Shown piece by piece: positions 9,337 through 18,825 of a DNA stretch of 64,000 nucleotides (its first letter is position 1; every line of letters starts with the position of its first letter). The stretch lies in contig MTMO01000037.1 in NCBI GenBank assembly GCA_002011235.1, positions 1-64,000 of the forward strand. Reading direction: 5' to 3'. The stretch comes from Archaeoglobus sp. JdFR-27 (GTDB taxonomy: Archaea > Halobacteriota > Archaeoglobi > Archaeoglobales > Archaeoglobaceae). The translations under genes were made by a program, and so were the position numbers. The notes beneath the pieces are model-generated. The model saw only the letters and a program-made list of their open reading frames with translations, was not told the origin of the DNA and searched no databases.

Positions 9337-9676
9337 CTTTAAACACCTCCAAGTATTTGGTTTTGCATTTTTTTATCGTTCCACTCACTCCGATTATCAG
9401 GGGTAGAACCTTTTCCCCTTCTATTTCATTGATCAAGCTTAATGCTATCTTCACTTTTTCAAGGGCTTTGTTGTAGCATCTCACTATCCCGTATTCTCCG
9501 TCGAAGTATTCAACCCATATACCAGCGTAAGAGCTACCTACTTCCCCAAACAGCGAAATCATGCTGTCCATCAGTTTAAGAGCGATCTCTCTTTTGTCAA
9601 GATCGCCGCTATGTCCAATAAGTCTAAATGCAATATATCTTTTTCTGTGTCTTAACGAGGGTGGAAGTCTCCTCAA
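9311..9676 (-). CDS. rnp2: ribonuclease P protein component 2 (Pop5)
   Basis: A 121-residue protein with the archaeal Pop5/Rnp2 pattern: N-terminal LPPSLRHRKRYIAFRLIG, a middle SYAGIWVEYFDGEYGIVRCYNKALEKVKIAL, and a C-terminal GTIKKCKTKYL block. Pop5 pairs with Rpp30 and activates the catalytic RNA of RNase P in pre-tRNA 5' processing. It heads the minus-strand superoperon here; Rpp30, often directly upstream in other archaea, is absent from this locus because a divergent deaminase gene begins 88 bases away. Confidence 0.9.
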   Translation of the reverse strand: MRRLPPSLRHRKRYIAFRLIGHSGDLDKREIALKLMDSMISLFGEVGSSYAGIWVEYFDGEYGIVRCYNKALEKVKIALSLINEIEGEKVLPLIIGVSGTIKKCKTKYLEVFKDANTTNGL

Positions 9677-9764
9677 TCTATCACTCCTCTTTTAGATTTT
9701 ACCGTTGGATATTTAACATACTCGAATTCAAAACTCTTTTATCTGTTCCAAATTAAAAAAGGAC

Positions 9765-11030
9765 ATGCACGATTTAGCGATCAAGGATGGTTTATGTTTT
9801 ATCAACGGAGAATTTGTCAGAGCAAACATTGGCATTGATGGAAACAAAATCAGCTATGTCGGAAAAGAAGATATTGAAGGAGAGATAAAAATTGATGCCA
9901 AAAATAGCCTTGTGCTTCCCGGTCTTTTCAATGCACACACACACCTGGCTATGACCCTTTTTAGAGGATTCGCTGAAGACATGCCACTAATGGAGTGGTT
10001 GAAAACTAAGATTTGGAGAGCTGAAAGGCTGCTGAATGCTAGAGATGTTTACTGGGGATCCATGCTTGGGATTCTTGAGATGGTAAAAACAGGCACGACA
10101 TGCTTCTCCGATCTCTACATTTATATGGATGAAGTTGCAAAGGCATGTGTTGAGTCAGGCATCAGGGCTGTTCTTTGCTATGGGATGGCGGATAGAGGAG
10201 ACCCTGAGAGGGCTAAAGAGGAGTTGAAAATAGGAGTAGATTTCATAAAAAAGTGGGATGATGAGAAGATAAGGGCTGTTTTCGGACCCCACGCACCATA
10301 TACGTGCTCTCTTGAGTTCTTGACCATGGTGAAGGAGAAAGCAAATGAGCTCAATGTCGGAATTCATATCCATGTTTCTGAGACCAAAGACGAGGTGGAA
10401 GAGTTTAAGGAAAAATTTGGGGTAAGGCCAATAGAGAAGCTTGATGAGATTGGATTTCTCACCCCAAAAACAGTGATAGCTCATGCTGTCTGGATAAACG
10501 ATAATGAAATGGAGATTCTCGCTAGAAGAGGTGTTAGCGTTGCCCATAATCCTGTAAGTAACCTAAAACTGGCTTCTGGTATCGCTAGGATTGCAGAAAT
10601 GGTAAAAAGAGGAATAAACGTCTGTCTTGGAACTGATGGCGCTGCGTCGAACAACACCTACAACCTTTTCGAGGAGATCAAGCTTGCGTCCCTCCTTCAG
10701 AAGGTTCATATGGGGAGAGCAGATGCCCTTCATGCAAGAGACGTGATTGAGATGGCGACAATGAACGGTTACAAAGCCTATGGATTGAACGGGGGAGAGA
10801 TAAAGAAGGGGAGGCTGGCTGATCTGATTCTGCTTAAAAAGAGTTTCAACTTCACACCCCTCTACAACCCCCTCTACAGCATAGTTTACTCTTCTTTTGG
10901 TTGCGAGGTGAGCCATGCTATCGTGGATGGAAAAATACTGATGGAGGGTGGAGAGCTTATAACTCTGGATGAGGATAAAATCATCGATAAAGCAGAGAGA
11001 ATCAAGGAGAAATTCTTGCAGCTTAGTTAA
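9765..11030 (+). CDS. MTA/SAH or aminodeoxyfutalosine-type deaminase (amidohydrolase)
   Basis: A 421-residue TIM-barrel metal-dependent hydrolase. The metal ligands are visible as FNAHTHLAMTLFRG (about 56-69), HIHVSETKDE (His near 205), IAHAVW and the catalytic GTDGAASNN (about 290). The subgroup deaminates adenosine-type compounds: S-adenosylhomocysteine, methylthioadenosine, 5'-deoxyadenosine or aminodeoxyfutalosine. The last would belong to futalosine-route menaquinone synthesis, which fits an organism with Fqo, but the sequence does not separate these substrates. The start is preceded by AAAGGA and a TATA-like element near 9736; it is divergent from the Pop5 gene. Confidence 0.85.
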   Translation: MHDLAIKDGLCFINGEFVRANIGIDGNKISYVGKEDIEGEIKIDAKNSLVLPGLFNAHTHLAMTLFRGFAEDMPLMEWLKTKIWRAERLLNARDVYWGSMLGILEMVKTGTTCFSDLYIYMDEVAKACVESGIRAVLCYGMADRGDPERAKEELKIGVDFIKKWDDEKIRAVFGPHAPYTCSLEFLTMVKEKANELNVGIHIHVSETKDEVEEFKEKFGVRPIEKLDEIGFLTPKTVIAHAVWINDNEMEILARRGVSVAHNPVSNLKLASGIARIAEMVKRGINVCLGTDGAASNNTYNLFEEIKLASLLQKVHMGRADALHARDVIEMATMNGYKAYGLNGGEIKKGRLADLILLKKSFNFTPLYNPLYSIVYSSFGCEVSHAIVDGKILMEGGELITLDEDKIIDKAERIKEKFLQLS

Positions 11031-11033
11031 AGC

Positions 11034-11372
11034 TCAAAGCTGCCACTCTGCATCCTCTATAAACTCCACTACCCTTTTTACCATCTCCGCATCGAGTTCA
11101 GGAAGCTCTTTTTCTTCGTCAAAAAACTCAAGAACCTTCTTTCTGTGCTTTGGTAGCTGAGAGATTACGTAAAGCTTAAGCAAATGTAGATTTTTCCTTG
11201 CATCCTCTTCTGGGATCTCTCCAGAGCGATATTTCTCGTAAACCTTTTTTGTATCGGATATAAACATGGATTCGATGCTTGCTTCATCCGTAAGCTCATG
11301 AAAAAGCCTTTTATCTCCTCCCTTTTCAAGGAGAATCTTCATTTTATCAAGGTAAGAGTTCACGTATTCCAT
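11034..11372 (-). CDS. hypothetical helical protein, 112 residues
   Basis: A small acidic protein predicted to be wholly helical (EYVNSYLDKMKILLEKGG, EEDARKNLHLLKLYVISQLP). It has no cysteines, no signal and no membrane segment. The gene ends three bases after the convergent deaminase gene and has its own short upstream region. I do not recognise the family. Consistent amphipathic periodicity and a clean open frame make it a likely real gene. Confidence 0.6.
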   Translation of the reverse strand: MEYVNSYLDKMKILLEKGGDKRLFHELTDEASIESMFISDTKKVYEKYRSGEIPEEDARKNLHLLKLYVISQLPKHRKKVLEFFDEEKELPELDAEMVKRVVEFIEDAEWQL

Positions 11373-11416
11373 AATCTAGCTTAGGTTAAGACATTAAAAA
11401 TTTTGTCAAATTGGAT

Positions 11417-12097
11417 TTAGCGTGATAGCAAAAAGGTTGCAGCGATAAATATTCCAACCCCTATGATCCCTATGATTACGAGCGGTGCCTCAAATACAAA
11501 ATTAAAGCTGAATACAGCAGGATAAATAAGGAATATAAGATACGTTGAGATGAATGCGAATCCCCACTGGAAAACAACAAGATTTTTTGAGCTCATCCCC
11601 CTTTCTTCCATTTCCCGCCCTTTTTCAGTTGAGATCCAAATCAGCTGAGAGAGGACAAAGAGCCAAACGATGTTGAGGAGGAGGGTAAAGATGTTTACAT
11701 CTTTGGCAGAGGAAAAGATCGAATTCAGATAGGAGGCAAGATCTGGAGATTTTAGATAGAGCGCGTCGAGACTTGCATAAAAAAGCTCGCTTCTTGACAG
11801 AAGATTCCCAACGCTCATGAGAAGAAGGAAATAGAAAAGACCGAAAGAGAACGGATTTTTCCTAAGAATTAAGAGGATTATCGGGATGGAAAGAACAACT
11901 GGATAAAGCAGCTGGAGGGCAAAGTATTTAGAAATTAGAACTAAAATGGGTGGCTGGGAAAGAGCCAGCAGAGCCTGATATGACGCGAATTCTGCAAGAA
12001 GGAGATTAATGACTGGTCCAAAAATTAGATAATTTCCTCTACCCCTTTCTTTCTCATCCAAATCAGATTTTGCCTTCAACCTTAACCTGAGCTTCAA
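11417..12097 (-). CDS. membrane protein of the MoxR/DUF58 operon
   Basis: A 226-residue protein with a basic N terminus and about six hydrophobic helices, ending in IGIIGVGIFIAATFLLSR. No enzymatic motif is visible. Its ATG overlaps the stop of the DUF58 gene by four bases, so it is the last gene of the MoxR-DUF58-transglutaminase operon and probably a membrane component of that assembly. The family is not known to me. Confidence 0.7.
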   Translation of the reverse strand: MKLRLRLKAKSDLDEKERGRGNYLIFGPVINLLLAEFASYQALLALSQPPILVLISKYFALQLLYPVVLSIPIILLILRKNPFSFGLFYFLLLMSVGNLLSRSELFYASLDALYLKSPDLASYLNSIFSSAKDVNIFTLLLNIVWLFVLSQLIWISTEKGREMEERGMSSKNLVVFQWGFAFISTYLIFLIYPAVFSFNFVFEAPLVIIGIIGVGIFIAATFLLSR

Positions 12098-13386
12098 GCG
12101 AACAAAACCTCCTTCAAAAGGATTTGAGATAGTGGTTTATCAATCTCCCAGACTGTCATCCTGACACCCGCGGATCTTATTCTTGACTCAATTGAGTTCC
12201 TTAGAATTCTCAAAGCAAGTTCAGAGAGATCTCCAGCATTTTCTTCAGATTTCTCTCTGAGTTTTTCTTTAGATTTCTCTCCAACTTTTCCATCTGAGAT
12301 GAGCGCTATTACCTCGACAGGAGCTTTTCTACCCTTCTTTGAGATTTTGGATGCTTTCAAGACAGCTCTAACTGGTTTTGAGTATTCTATCCTCGTAATG
12401 AAGTATATAAGAGGCTTATAGGTAATTAGGAGAGCTTTTGATGATTCAAAAGCCTCCTCTAGGGACTCGAAGTTTTCGGATGGTTCAACCTGGATGAGTT
12501 CATCCACTATCCTCCTGAACTGTCTTCTTCCTGTATCGGGGTAAAGGTATTTCCTGTGTCCCACGATATAAAGTCCGACTCTATAACCTCTTTGGGTAAA
12601 ATAATATGAAATAGCATTTGTAGCTTCAACTGCAGACTCGAAATAGTTCCTTATAAGCTCTCCATGCTTCATGTAAGGATTTCCATCCAGAAATATCCAG
12701 ATGGATTTTTTTCCTTCTACCTCATACTGGTTCACCATCACCTCATTCTTTCTCGCGCTTGCTTTCCAATTGATAAACTTGACTGGATCTCCTGATACGT
12801 ATTCTCTTATTTCTCTGAAATCTGTCCCTGGAACCCCTATTTTAGAGACATCTACATCAGGAGTTGGGGATCTCGCGATACCCCTGTGGACTCCTATTTT
12901 TATTACCTTTGGTACTCTCTGTTTAATCTCGATCTCCAATGGGACTTCTAGCTCCCTTATAAACAACTTTCCCGTGAGAAACGGATTTTCAACCTGTACT
13001 ATTACCTTCCCCAAGGAATACTTGCCCCTCTTTGTTGGGATCGCTTCATAATCTATCTTTATCCCAGCTGAACCAACAACAAATCTCGCAGCTGCATTAC
13101 TACCATTTGAGAGTTCAAAATGCTCAGGAAGCTTGTGCATAACCTTTACAACACCAAAGCCTGATGCTGACATCGTAATGGATACCTTAAACTTCTCTCC
13201 AACGTATCCTCCACCTTCAAGGTGGTGTCCAAGGATTTTGATCCTAACCGGGAATGTAGGGGTTAGGAGAAAGAGAATGGGGAACACAGAAAGGGCTACA
13301 AGCTCGTAGGAAGTTAGCAGGATACCTAAAACTAAAAGAAACATTGAGGTCTTTACAAGGACATAGGTACCCTTTCTGATTTTCAT
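12094..13386 (-). CDS. DUF58 domain membrane-anchored protein
   Basis: A 430-residue protein. Two hydrophobic helices at the N terminus (about 10-50) are followed by a beta-rich region and then the DUF58 signature GTDFREIREYVSGDPVKFINWKASAR (about 185-215) with a von Willebrand A-like fold (IWIFLDGNPYM). DUF58 proteins almost always go with MoxR ATPases and transglutaminase-like proteins, as here, and are thought to help assemble or activate cell-surface or periplasmic complexes. A metal site could lie in the vWA-like part. The gene starts 52 bases downstream of the MoxR gene. Confidence 0.88.
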   Translation of the reverse strand: MKIRKGTYVLVKTSMFLLVLGILLTSYELVALSVFPILFLLTPTFPVRIKILGHHLEGGGYVGEKFKVSITMSASGFGVVKVMHKLPEHFELSNGSNAAARFVVGSAGIKIDYEAIPTKRGKYSLGKVIVQVENPFLTGKLFIRELEVPLEIEIKQRVPKVIKIGVHRGIARSPTPDVDVSKIGVPGTDFREIREYVSGDPVKFINWKASARKNEVMVNQYEVEGKKSIWIFLDGNPYMKHGELIRNYFESAVEATNAISYYFTQRGYRVGLYIVGHRKYLYPDTGRRQFRRIVDELIQVEPSENFESLEEAFESSKALLITYKPLIYFITRIEYSKPVRAVLKASKISKKGRKAPVEVIALISDGKVGEKSKEKLREKSEENAGDLSELALRILRNSIESRIRSAGVRMTVWEIDKPLSQILLKEVLFA

Positions 13387-13438
13387 TTTTCACCCTTTAG
13401 TCCCTTTTTTATCCCCGATTAAGCTAATTTTTGCCCAA

Positions 13439-14419
13439 TTAAGGTTTTACCTCCTCCTTCTTTGGTACCTCGACACTCTTTAACACGTCTTCAATAATCG
13501 TTTCCGGCTTAACCCCTTCTATCAGGTATTCAACGTTCAGAATTATTCTATGGGAAAGTGTTTCGAGTGCGACCCTTTTAACATCATCTGGGATTACAAA
13601 GTCCCTACCATCAATCGCCGCTAAAGCCCGAGAGATTTTAAGCAAAGCTAACCCACCCCTAGGGCTTGAGCCAATTTCAACCAGCTCATGTTCCCTCGTT
13701 GCTCTAACTATCTCAGTTATGTATCTTAGGATGCTCTCATCAACGAAGATGTGCTCTACGATTTGCTGCATGTTCCTGAACTCCTGTAAACTCACAACGG
13801 GCTGAATATGGGAAGTTGGGTCATCAACCTTCCAATCTATCCTTCTCTTCAAAATTTCCATTTCCGAATCAACGCTGTCCGGGTATCCGGGAGACATCCT
13901 TATTAGAAACCTGTCCATCTGAGCTTCGGGCAACGGATAGGTTCCTTCCTGCTCTATTGGATTCTGAGTTGCTATTACGTAAAAAGGAGGATCTAACGGA
14001 TATGTCTCTCCCTCGATTGTAACCTGTTTCTCTTCCATTGCCTCTAGCAATGCTGCCTGTGTTTTTGGGGGGCTCCTGTTTATTTCATCGGCAAGCAAAA
14101 CGTTCGTGAAGATTGGCCCCCTCACCAGAACGAATTCCCCTGTGCTCTGCCTCCACACCTTCGTGCCAGTTATGTCAGCTGGCAGTAGATCAGGGGTGAA
14201 CTGTATCCTGCTGTAGTATGATCCAATTACTCTTGCAAAAACCTTTGCAAGCAATGTCTTTCCCAGCCCGGGATAGTCCTCGAAAAGAACGTTTCCATTT
14301 GTAAGGCAAGCTGCAAGCATCTTTTCAACTATGTCCGTATCCCCTACATAGATACTACAGACTGAATCTATTATGTCCCAACTTTTCCTGCTAAATGTTC
14401 TAAGATCCAATTCCAACAC
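13439..14419 (-). CDS. MoxR-family AAA+ ATPase
   Basis: A 326-residue AAA+ ATPase. Walker A is DYPGLGKTLLAK (about 48-59), Walker B is LLADEINRSPPKTQAALLEAMEE (about 110-132), and sensor 1 is IATQNPIEQEGTYPLPEAQMDRF. This is the MoxR branch, a chaperone-like group that matures metal-binding vWA or surface proteins. Its likely client is the DUF58 or transglutaminase protein of the same operon. The start overlaps the end of the upstream membrane protein by 20 bases. Cytosolic. Confidence 0.93.
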   Translation of the reverse strand: MLELDLRTFSRKSWDIIDSVCSIYVGDTDIVEKMLAACLTNGNVLFEDYPGLGKTLLAKVFARVIGSYYSRIQFTPDLLPADITGTKVWRQSTGEFVLVRGPIFTNVLLADEINRSPPKTQAALLEAMEEKQVTIEGETYPLDPPFYVIATQNPIEQEGTYPLPEAQMDRFLIRMSPGYPDSVDSEMEILKRRIDWKVDDPTSHIQPVVSLQEFRNMQQIVEHIFVDESILRYITEIVRATREHELVEIGSSPRGGLALLKISRALAAIDGRDFVIPDDVKRVALETLSHRIILNVEYLIEGVKPETIIEDVLKSVEVPKKEEVKP

Positions 14420-15479
14420 CCTCCTTACTCAGTTTTTCCTCAATCTTGCTTAAAATTTTATTCCTATTTTTTCTATTTTTATTTTCAATTATATTCCTCT
14501 CCCATCTGAAGGTAAATTTGGGTATTCTTTCATCCTCATAAGATATTAAAGGAGAGATTAATGCGGCAATTCTATCCTCACTCCATCCAGCATCGATTAA
14601 AATTCTCGAAATAGTAGCTACCAGTGGTGACTTCTTACCCTCCTCAAGGAAAAGTCTTCTTGCTTCTTCCAGCCTCTCCAGCATTTCGTCTTTTTTGTAG
14701 GAGAGTCTCTGCCTATGCACTTCAACTGTCTCAACCTCCTCAACAGACAACGACTTTCTGAAGTCATTAGAGAATTTTAGCAGAAATATCCCAACAAGGA
14801 CCCATTCCATAAAGTTTACAAGACCACTCCTTTCAAGAATTCTCGGCCTGATTGCGATGTAGTAAACTACTGCCAAAACCAGGAAAGAGAGAAGGAATGC
14901 CCTAGAGCTCCTGAGCCACTTTGCAGCTCCACTATCAGAGAGATTGGCGAGAGAGGTTGCAGCGAGGATTACAAGGAACACAAGAAAACCCAATCCTATT
15001 TTTTGAGTCTTCTCTGGATCTAGAGGAAGATTGCTAAGAATCAAATATCCGAAAAGACCCATAATTATAAGTCCACAAGCTGATACAGCCGGTTGAACGA
15101 ATCTGTGGACTTCAAAAGGTATTTCGACCCTTGCTATTGCAAATCCGATGAAGAAAAGGAGGAAGTACTTATCCATTGAATAGACGAATGGATAAACGAG
15201 AGCAAAAGTACTGAACCTTGAAATCGAATAGGCAATAACCTTGAGTATCAGATAAAGGGCTATTGAAAGCATAAAGGGCTTTAGGGGAAGTGTATACCTG
15301 TGCAAACCAAAGAGTATGTACGCAAGGAGAAATGAGTAGATCGCTATAAGTATGTCTGTTTGAATAGCAATTAAAACCCTGCCAGTAATAGAACTCTGAA
15401 AACTCGTAAAGAAATAGAGAATTCCGAAGAAGAACGTCAGAGCAACGATTTTTGTAAATTCACCCCTCAACCAAATCAC
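14400..15479 (-). CDS. membrane protein of the MoxR/DUF58 operon, 359 residues
   Basis: About seven or eight hydrophobic helices in the first 240 residues, then a soluble, charged C-terminal tail of some 110 residues containing coiled-coil-like segments (RRLFLEEGKKSPLVATISRILIDAG) and a very basic end. No recognised domain. The start overlaps the transglutaminase gene by 20 bases and the end overlaps the MoxR gene by 20 bases, so it is tightly built into the operon. A cytosolic tail next to MoxR suggests, but does not prove, a docking role. Confidence 0.7.
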   Translation of the reverse strand: MIWLRGEFTKIVALTFFFGILYFFTSFQSSITGRVLIAIQTDILIAIYSFLLAYILFGLHRYTLPLKPFMLSIALYLILKVIAYSISRFSTFALVYPFVYSMDKYFLLFFIGFAIARVEIPFEVHRFVQPAVSACGLIIMGLFGYLILSNLPLDPEKTQKIGLGFLVFLVILAATSLANLSDSGAAKWLRSSRAFLLSFLVLAVVYYIAIRPRILERSGLVNFMEWVLVGIFLLKFSNDFRKSLSVEEVETVEVHRQRLSYKKDEMLERLEEARRLFLEEGKKSPLVATISRILIDAGWSEDRIAALISPLISYEDERIPKFTFRWERNIIENKNRKNRNKILSKIEEKLSKEGVGIGS

Positions 15480-18195
15480 CCCTTATAGCTCTGTAGGAAC
15501 GATAAGCTTCTATGAACTCGTTCCTGCTCGCATCTCTCAAACCATATTTGGAGAGTTCAAATAGCTTTAACAGCTTCCTTCCTTCCGGTTTTTCTCTGCC
15601 ATTTAGAATTCTAAACATTCTTAGGATCTCTCTTGCCGTATAATCGCTCAGATCTATCCCTCCTGTTTTTTCAAGGTTTTTAACAAGTTCGGAGAATATC
15701 GATATGATCGCCTCTCTGTAATTCATTATCCTTATCTCTATTTCATCTCTCTCCATAACTCCCTTTTCCCCAATCCTTTCAGCAAGGATTTTGTGCGTTC
15801 CAGGTTCTTCAAAGGCTATGGTTATCTCAAGGCCCTTTTCATGGCTTCCAACAGCATGTCCATCAATAAAGACTCTCAATATTCCCTCTCCGAGATTCTT
15901 TACCCTTAACTTTATCTCCTCATTTACATCCCAGATGAGAGGCAGATCTTCCTCTTCCCGCTCAATCTCAAATACAATGTAACTAGCTGTCATCTTCCTA
16001 TATTTTTTAATGAGGAAGTATGCGATGAATGGCAATAGGATAGAGAAAACGAGGTATGGGAAAGAAGAGGTTTTGAATTCCTTCTCTGATGGAAGATACT
16101 TATCGTTACCCTCAAAAACAGCTTTTGTGGCAGATGGTGGCTTGTCATAAACGAAAACGGCAAGTCCGGCATTGTTGGTCTCAACTGCATCGTCCCCAAT
16201 TTTAATAACCCCATGAGCCGGAATGCTTTTACCCTTTTCCCTCAGTAAAACGTAGATATAGGTCTTGTCATTCTCGTTTTTTACCGAAACGTCCATTTCC
16301 GTTTCAGCTTTAACGGTAAGATCTATGCTATCTTCAAAACCCACCCCTTCAATCGTAAAATTAACTGGAACCTTTCCCAATTCGAAGTTTTCCGGGATTT
16401 TTCCCTTTATCACAAAAGAACCTTTATCATCGGCAACAGCCTGAGTAGAGAAATCGTCCCGCGAAAATGTTATCACCGCCCCTTCAAAGGGTTCTCCTTT
16501 AAAGAAGATCTTTCCACCCGATACCCACTCTTTTCCTTTTATTGCTGTTTTGTTGTCAACCAAGAGCTCAATTCTCCCTACATCGACGAATTTACCTTCT
16601 GATAGTGGCATGATGAAATCAGAGCCAAGGTATTCAACCGATACGTGATGTTTACCTTCTTCTTCTATGTTGAGCGTGAAGTAAAATACTCCATCCTCAT
16701 CGGATTTTGTTTTGGCAACGATCTTTCCATCGATTCTCAAAAAGATTTCTGCATTGCTTATTGCGGTTCCATTAAAATCAACAATTCTCCCTCTCAGCTC
16801 GAAGGGTATTCCAGCCGCCATTTTATCAGGGATGTTAACTCTTATTTCAGGCGGGCTGTAGATCTTGATTATCGGATCGCTCCATGATTCTTTAAATCTC
16901 AAACTCCCAACGTAATGGGCAACCACATGATATTTTCCCGAAACATCGGGAACCTTAACCTTACCTTCAAATTTACCTCTATCGAGTTTTAGAACGCCCA
17001 GCAAAAGTCCAGTCTCATTTTTCTCCTTTTTAATTGTAATCTCAACATAGCCACTATAAACAGGCAATCCATCCTTGGTTGTTACAACACCTTTAACACT
17101 AAAGTTACTCCCTTTTGTAGCCGTGGGATCTGCATAAGTTATCTCAGTAATTGTCGGAACCATATTCTCGGGGGAAGGGGTGGGATCTACCTCTATCCAT
17201 CCTTTATTGAATTTTACCTCAGCCCAGACATGGGCTTGGGATGCCATAACAGTCTGATTGTCGGGAATTGGTCTGGCATTGTATCCGAAAACAGCTCTGG
17301 CAGGGATGCCGAGAGATCTTACCAAAGCTATGTATGAGGTTGCAAACTCCTTGCATATGCCTTTCTTGTGTTCAAAAAGGAAGTAGGTCACTGGTTCCAC
17401 ATTTTCTGGGGGTGGCTGATAGTTTGGATCATATTCGTAATTCTCTTTCAGATACTCTTTAATTGCTATCACCTTTTCATAATCTGTAATTGCATCTATG
17501 GTAATTTCTTCTGCCAGAGACCTTATTTTCTCCAGATCTTTGTCGGAAAAATGAAGTTGGGTGTAATAGGAGTCCTTTTCAATCAGTCCTGGATCCTCAA
17601 CCTTCCAAGCTGTGGAATAGGCATCATAAGGTTTACTTAAATTATACTCAATCAAATACGTTCCCGTTTTCTTATCAAACTTTGCAGGTGCGGTTACATA
17701 AGCTGTATCTTTCGCAACGGGAATGTGCTGGGAAAATTCACTTACAGGGGTGACATGGTATTTTGTAATGTGGCCACTCGGATTTACAGAGGGGGTTTCT
17801 CCATAATTTCCTTCTTCCTTGATCCATTTCCCACCTTTGTATTCAGCTGCCGTAAAGAGGCGAAGCTTGTTTGTATACCTGTTAAGGTTTTCAACGAAAA
17901 AAACAGGAACCTGGGGGGGATCGAATTCTTCATGGAGGTTGGCTATCGAATCTGTAACAGATACCTTAATATTCTTGTACGGTTCCACCTTTTGAACATC
18001 GGGTGGAATTACTTCTGTTGGTGTTATTTCCTTGGCCCCTATGCCAATGAATCCACTCAAACCAGTGTTGCTGAAATCAAGAGATGATATGAAGTTGAGG
18101 AGAAAGGAGAGAGCTACTAAAATAAGGACTAAAGAAATTAACTTTTTTACTGCCTCCAGCAATTCTTCTCTCACTTTGATGAAATTTCCGTTCAA
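15460..18195 (-). CDS. large membrane-anchored transglutaminase-like protein with surface domains
   Basis: A 911-residue protein. An N-terminal helix (about 15-35) anchors a large external part. The transglutaminase-like core has the Cys-His-Asp triad: KKGICKEFATSYIALVRSLGIPAR, then QAHVWAEVKF and WIEVDPTPSPEN. Several Ig- or Ig-like carboxypeptidase-regulatory beta domains follow (repeated G-x-FYFTLNIEEEGKHHVSVEYLGS pattern, about 370-700), then a second membrane helix (FPYLVFSILLPFIAYFLIKKY) and a cytosolic end. In other prokaryotes such proteins share operons with MoxR and DUF58, as here. The first gene of this minus-strand operon. Protease or crosslinking activity is inferred only from the triad. 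Confidence 0.85.
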   Translation of the reverse strand: MNGNFIKVREELLEAVKKLISLVLILVALSFLLNFISSLDFSNTGLSGFIGIGAKEITPTEVIPPDVQKVEPYKNIKVSVTDSIANLHEEFDPPQVPVFFVENLNRYTNKLRLFTAAEYKGGKWIKEEGNYGETPSVNPSGHITKYHVTPVSEFSQHIPVAKDTAYVTAPAKFDKKTGTYLIEYNLSKPYDAYSTAWKVEDPGLIEKDSYYTQLHFSDKDLEKIRSLAEEITIDAITDYEKVIAIKEYLKENYEYDPNYQPPPENVEPVTYFLFEHKKGICKEFATSYIALVRSLGIPARAVFGYNARPIPDNQTVMASQAHVWAEVKFNKGWIEVDPTPSPENMVPTITEITYADPTATKGSNFSVKGVVTTKDGLPVYSGYVEITIKKEKNETGLLLGVLKLDRGKFEGKVKVPDVSGKYHVVAHYVGSLRFKESWSDPIIKIYSPPEIRVNIPDKMAAGIPFELRGRIVDFNGTAISNAEIFLRIDGKIVAKTKSDEDGVFYFTLNIEEEGKHHVSVEYLGSDFIMPLSEGKFVDVGRIELLVDNKTAIKGKEWVSGGKIFFKGEPFEGAVITFSRDDFSTQAVADDKGSFVIKGKIPENFELGKVPVNFTIEGVGFEDSIDLTVKAETEMDVSVKNENDKTYIYVLLREKGKSIPAHGVIKIGDDAVETNNAGLAVFVYDKPPSATKAVFEGNDKYLPSEKEFKTSSFPYLVFSILLPFIAYFLIKKYRKMTASYIVFEIEREEEDLPLIWDVNEEIKLRVKNLGEGILRVFIDGHAVGSHEKGLEITIAFEEPGTHKILAERIGEKGVMERDEIEIRIMNYREAIISIFSELVKNLEKTGGIDLSDYTAREILRMFRILNGREKPEGRKLLKLFELSKYGLRDASRNEFIEAYRSYRAIRGDLVEG

Positions 18196-18271
18196 TAAAT
18201 ATCTATTTTTCGCTTTCAGGGATGATGATATAGTTCAAGCGTCTATTTTTTATTCTCCAGCCCAATTTGAT

Positions 18272-18790
18272 ATGATGATATGCATCTGTCTCATTAATAC
18301 GTACGATAAACTCAAGCTGCACGAGATACACCTGCGTACTATAGCTAGAGCCGCCCCCATTTGTTATGCTTACGATTTCCATCTTGCCCTCTTGGACTTT
18401 CCTTTTTGGAGGCATGAAGAGGAAATTGTTAATGAGATTACAGAGTACACCACAATTGGTGAAAGTGGTAGATTTGCGAGAAAGCTGCTTGAAGATGGGA
18501 AAGTTCACCTTATAGAAAAAATTCCGGCCCATTTTGGAGAGGTAATTGCGACTACATCCAAGCCAGAGGGGAGGGCGCTTGAAATAGATGAATTGAAAAA
18601 ACTTTTAAAAGAAGCTTCAGTAACCTTTCTAATAGGTCTTGGTAGAAGGGGGCTACCAAGAGAGATAGTTAAAAAATCAAAATATCAACTTGACATTACG
18701 TGGAAAGGCGTCAGCCTTGAGACGTGTAGTGCGATTGGAGTTATCTCAGCCACAGTATACTGGCTCAGCAGGACTGAACATACTATATAA
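18272..18790 (+). CDS. DUF531 archaeal protein
   Basis: A 172-residue archaea-only protein, starting MMICICLINTYDKLKLHEIHLRTIARAAP, which matches the usual DUF531 beginning (an NTYDK motif followed by a conserved helix). The reading frame is open further upstream, but that part overlaps the transglutaminase gene and does not look like the family, so I place the start at the ATG pair 18272/18275. Later conserved blocks are LGRRGLPREIVKKSKYQLDITWKGVSLETCSAIG. The C-terminal pattern recalls an RNA-modifying (SPOUT-like) knot, and KptA follows 35 bases downstream, so an RNA role is plausible but unproven. Confidence 0.8.
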   Translation: MMICICLINTYDKLKLHEIHLRTIARAAPICYAYDFHLALLDFPFWRHEEEIVNEITEYTTIGESGRFARKLLEDGKVHLIEKIPAHFGEVIATTSKPEGRALEIDELKKLLKEASVTFLIGLGRRGLPREIVKKSKYQLDITWKGVSLETCSAIGVISATVYWLSRTEHTI

Positions 18791-18825
18791 TGATAGATGG
18801 TTAGATAGCTTAGAAAGGTGATCGA

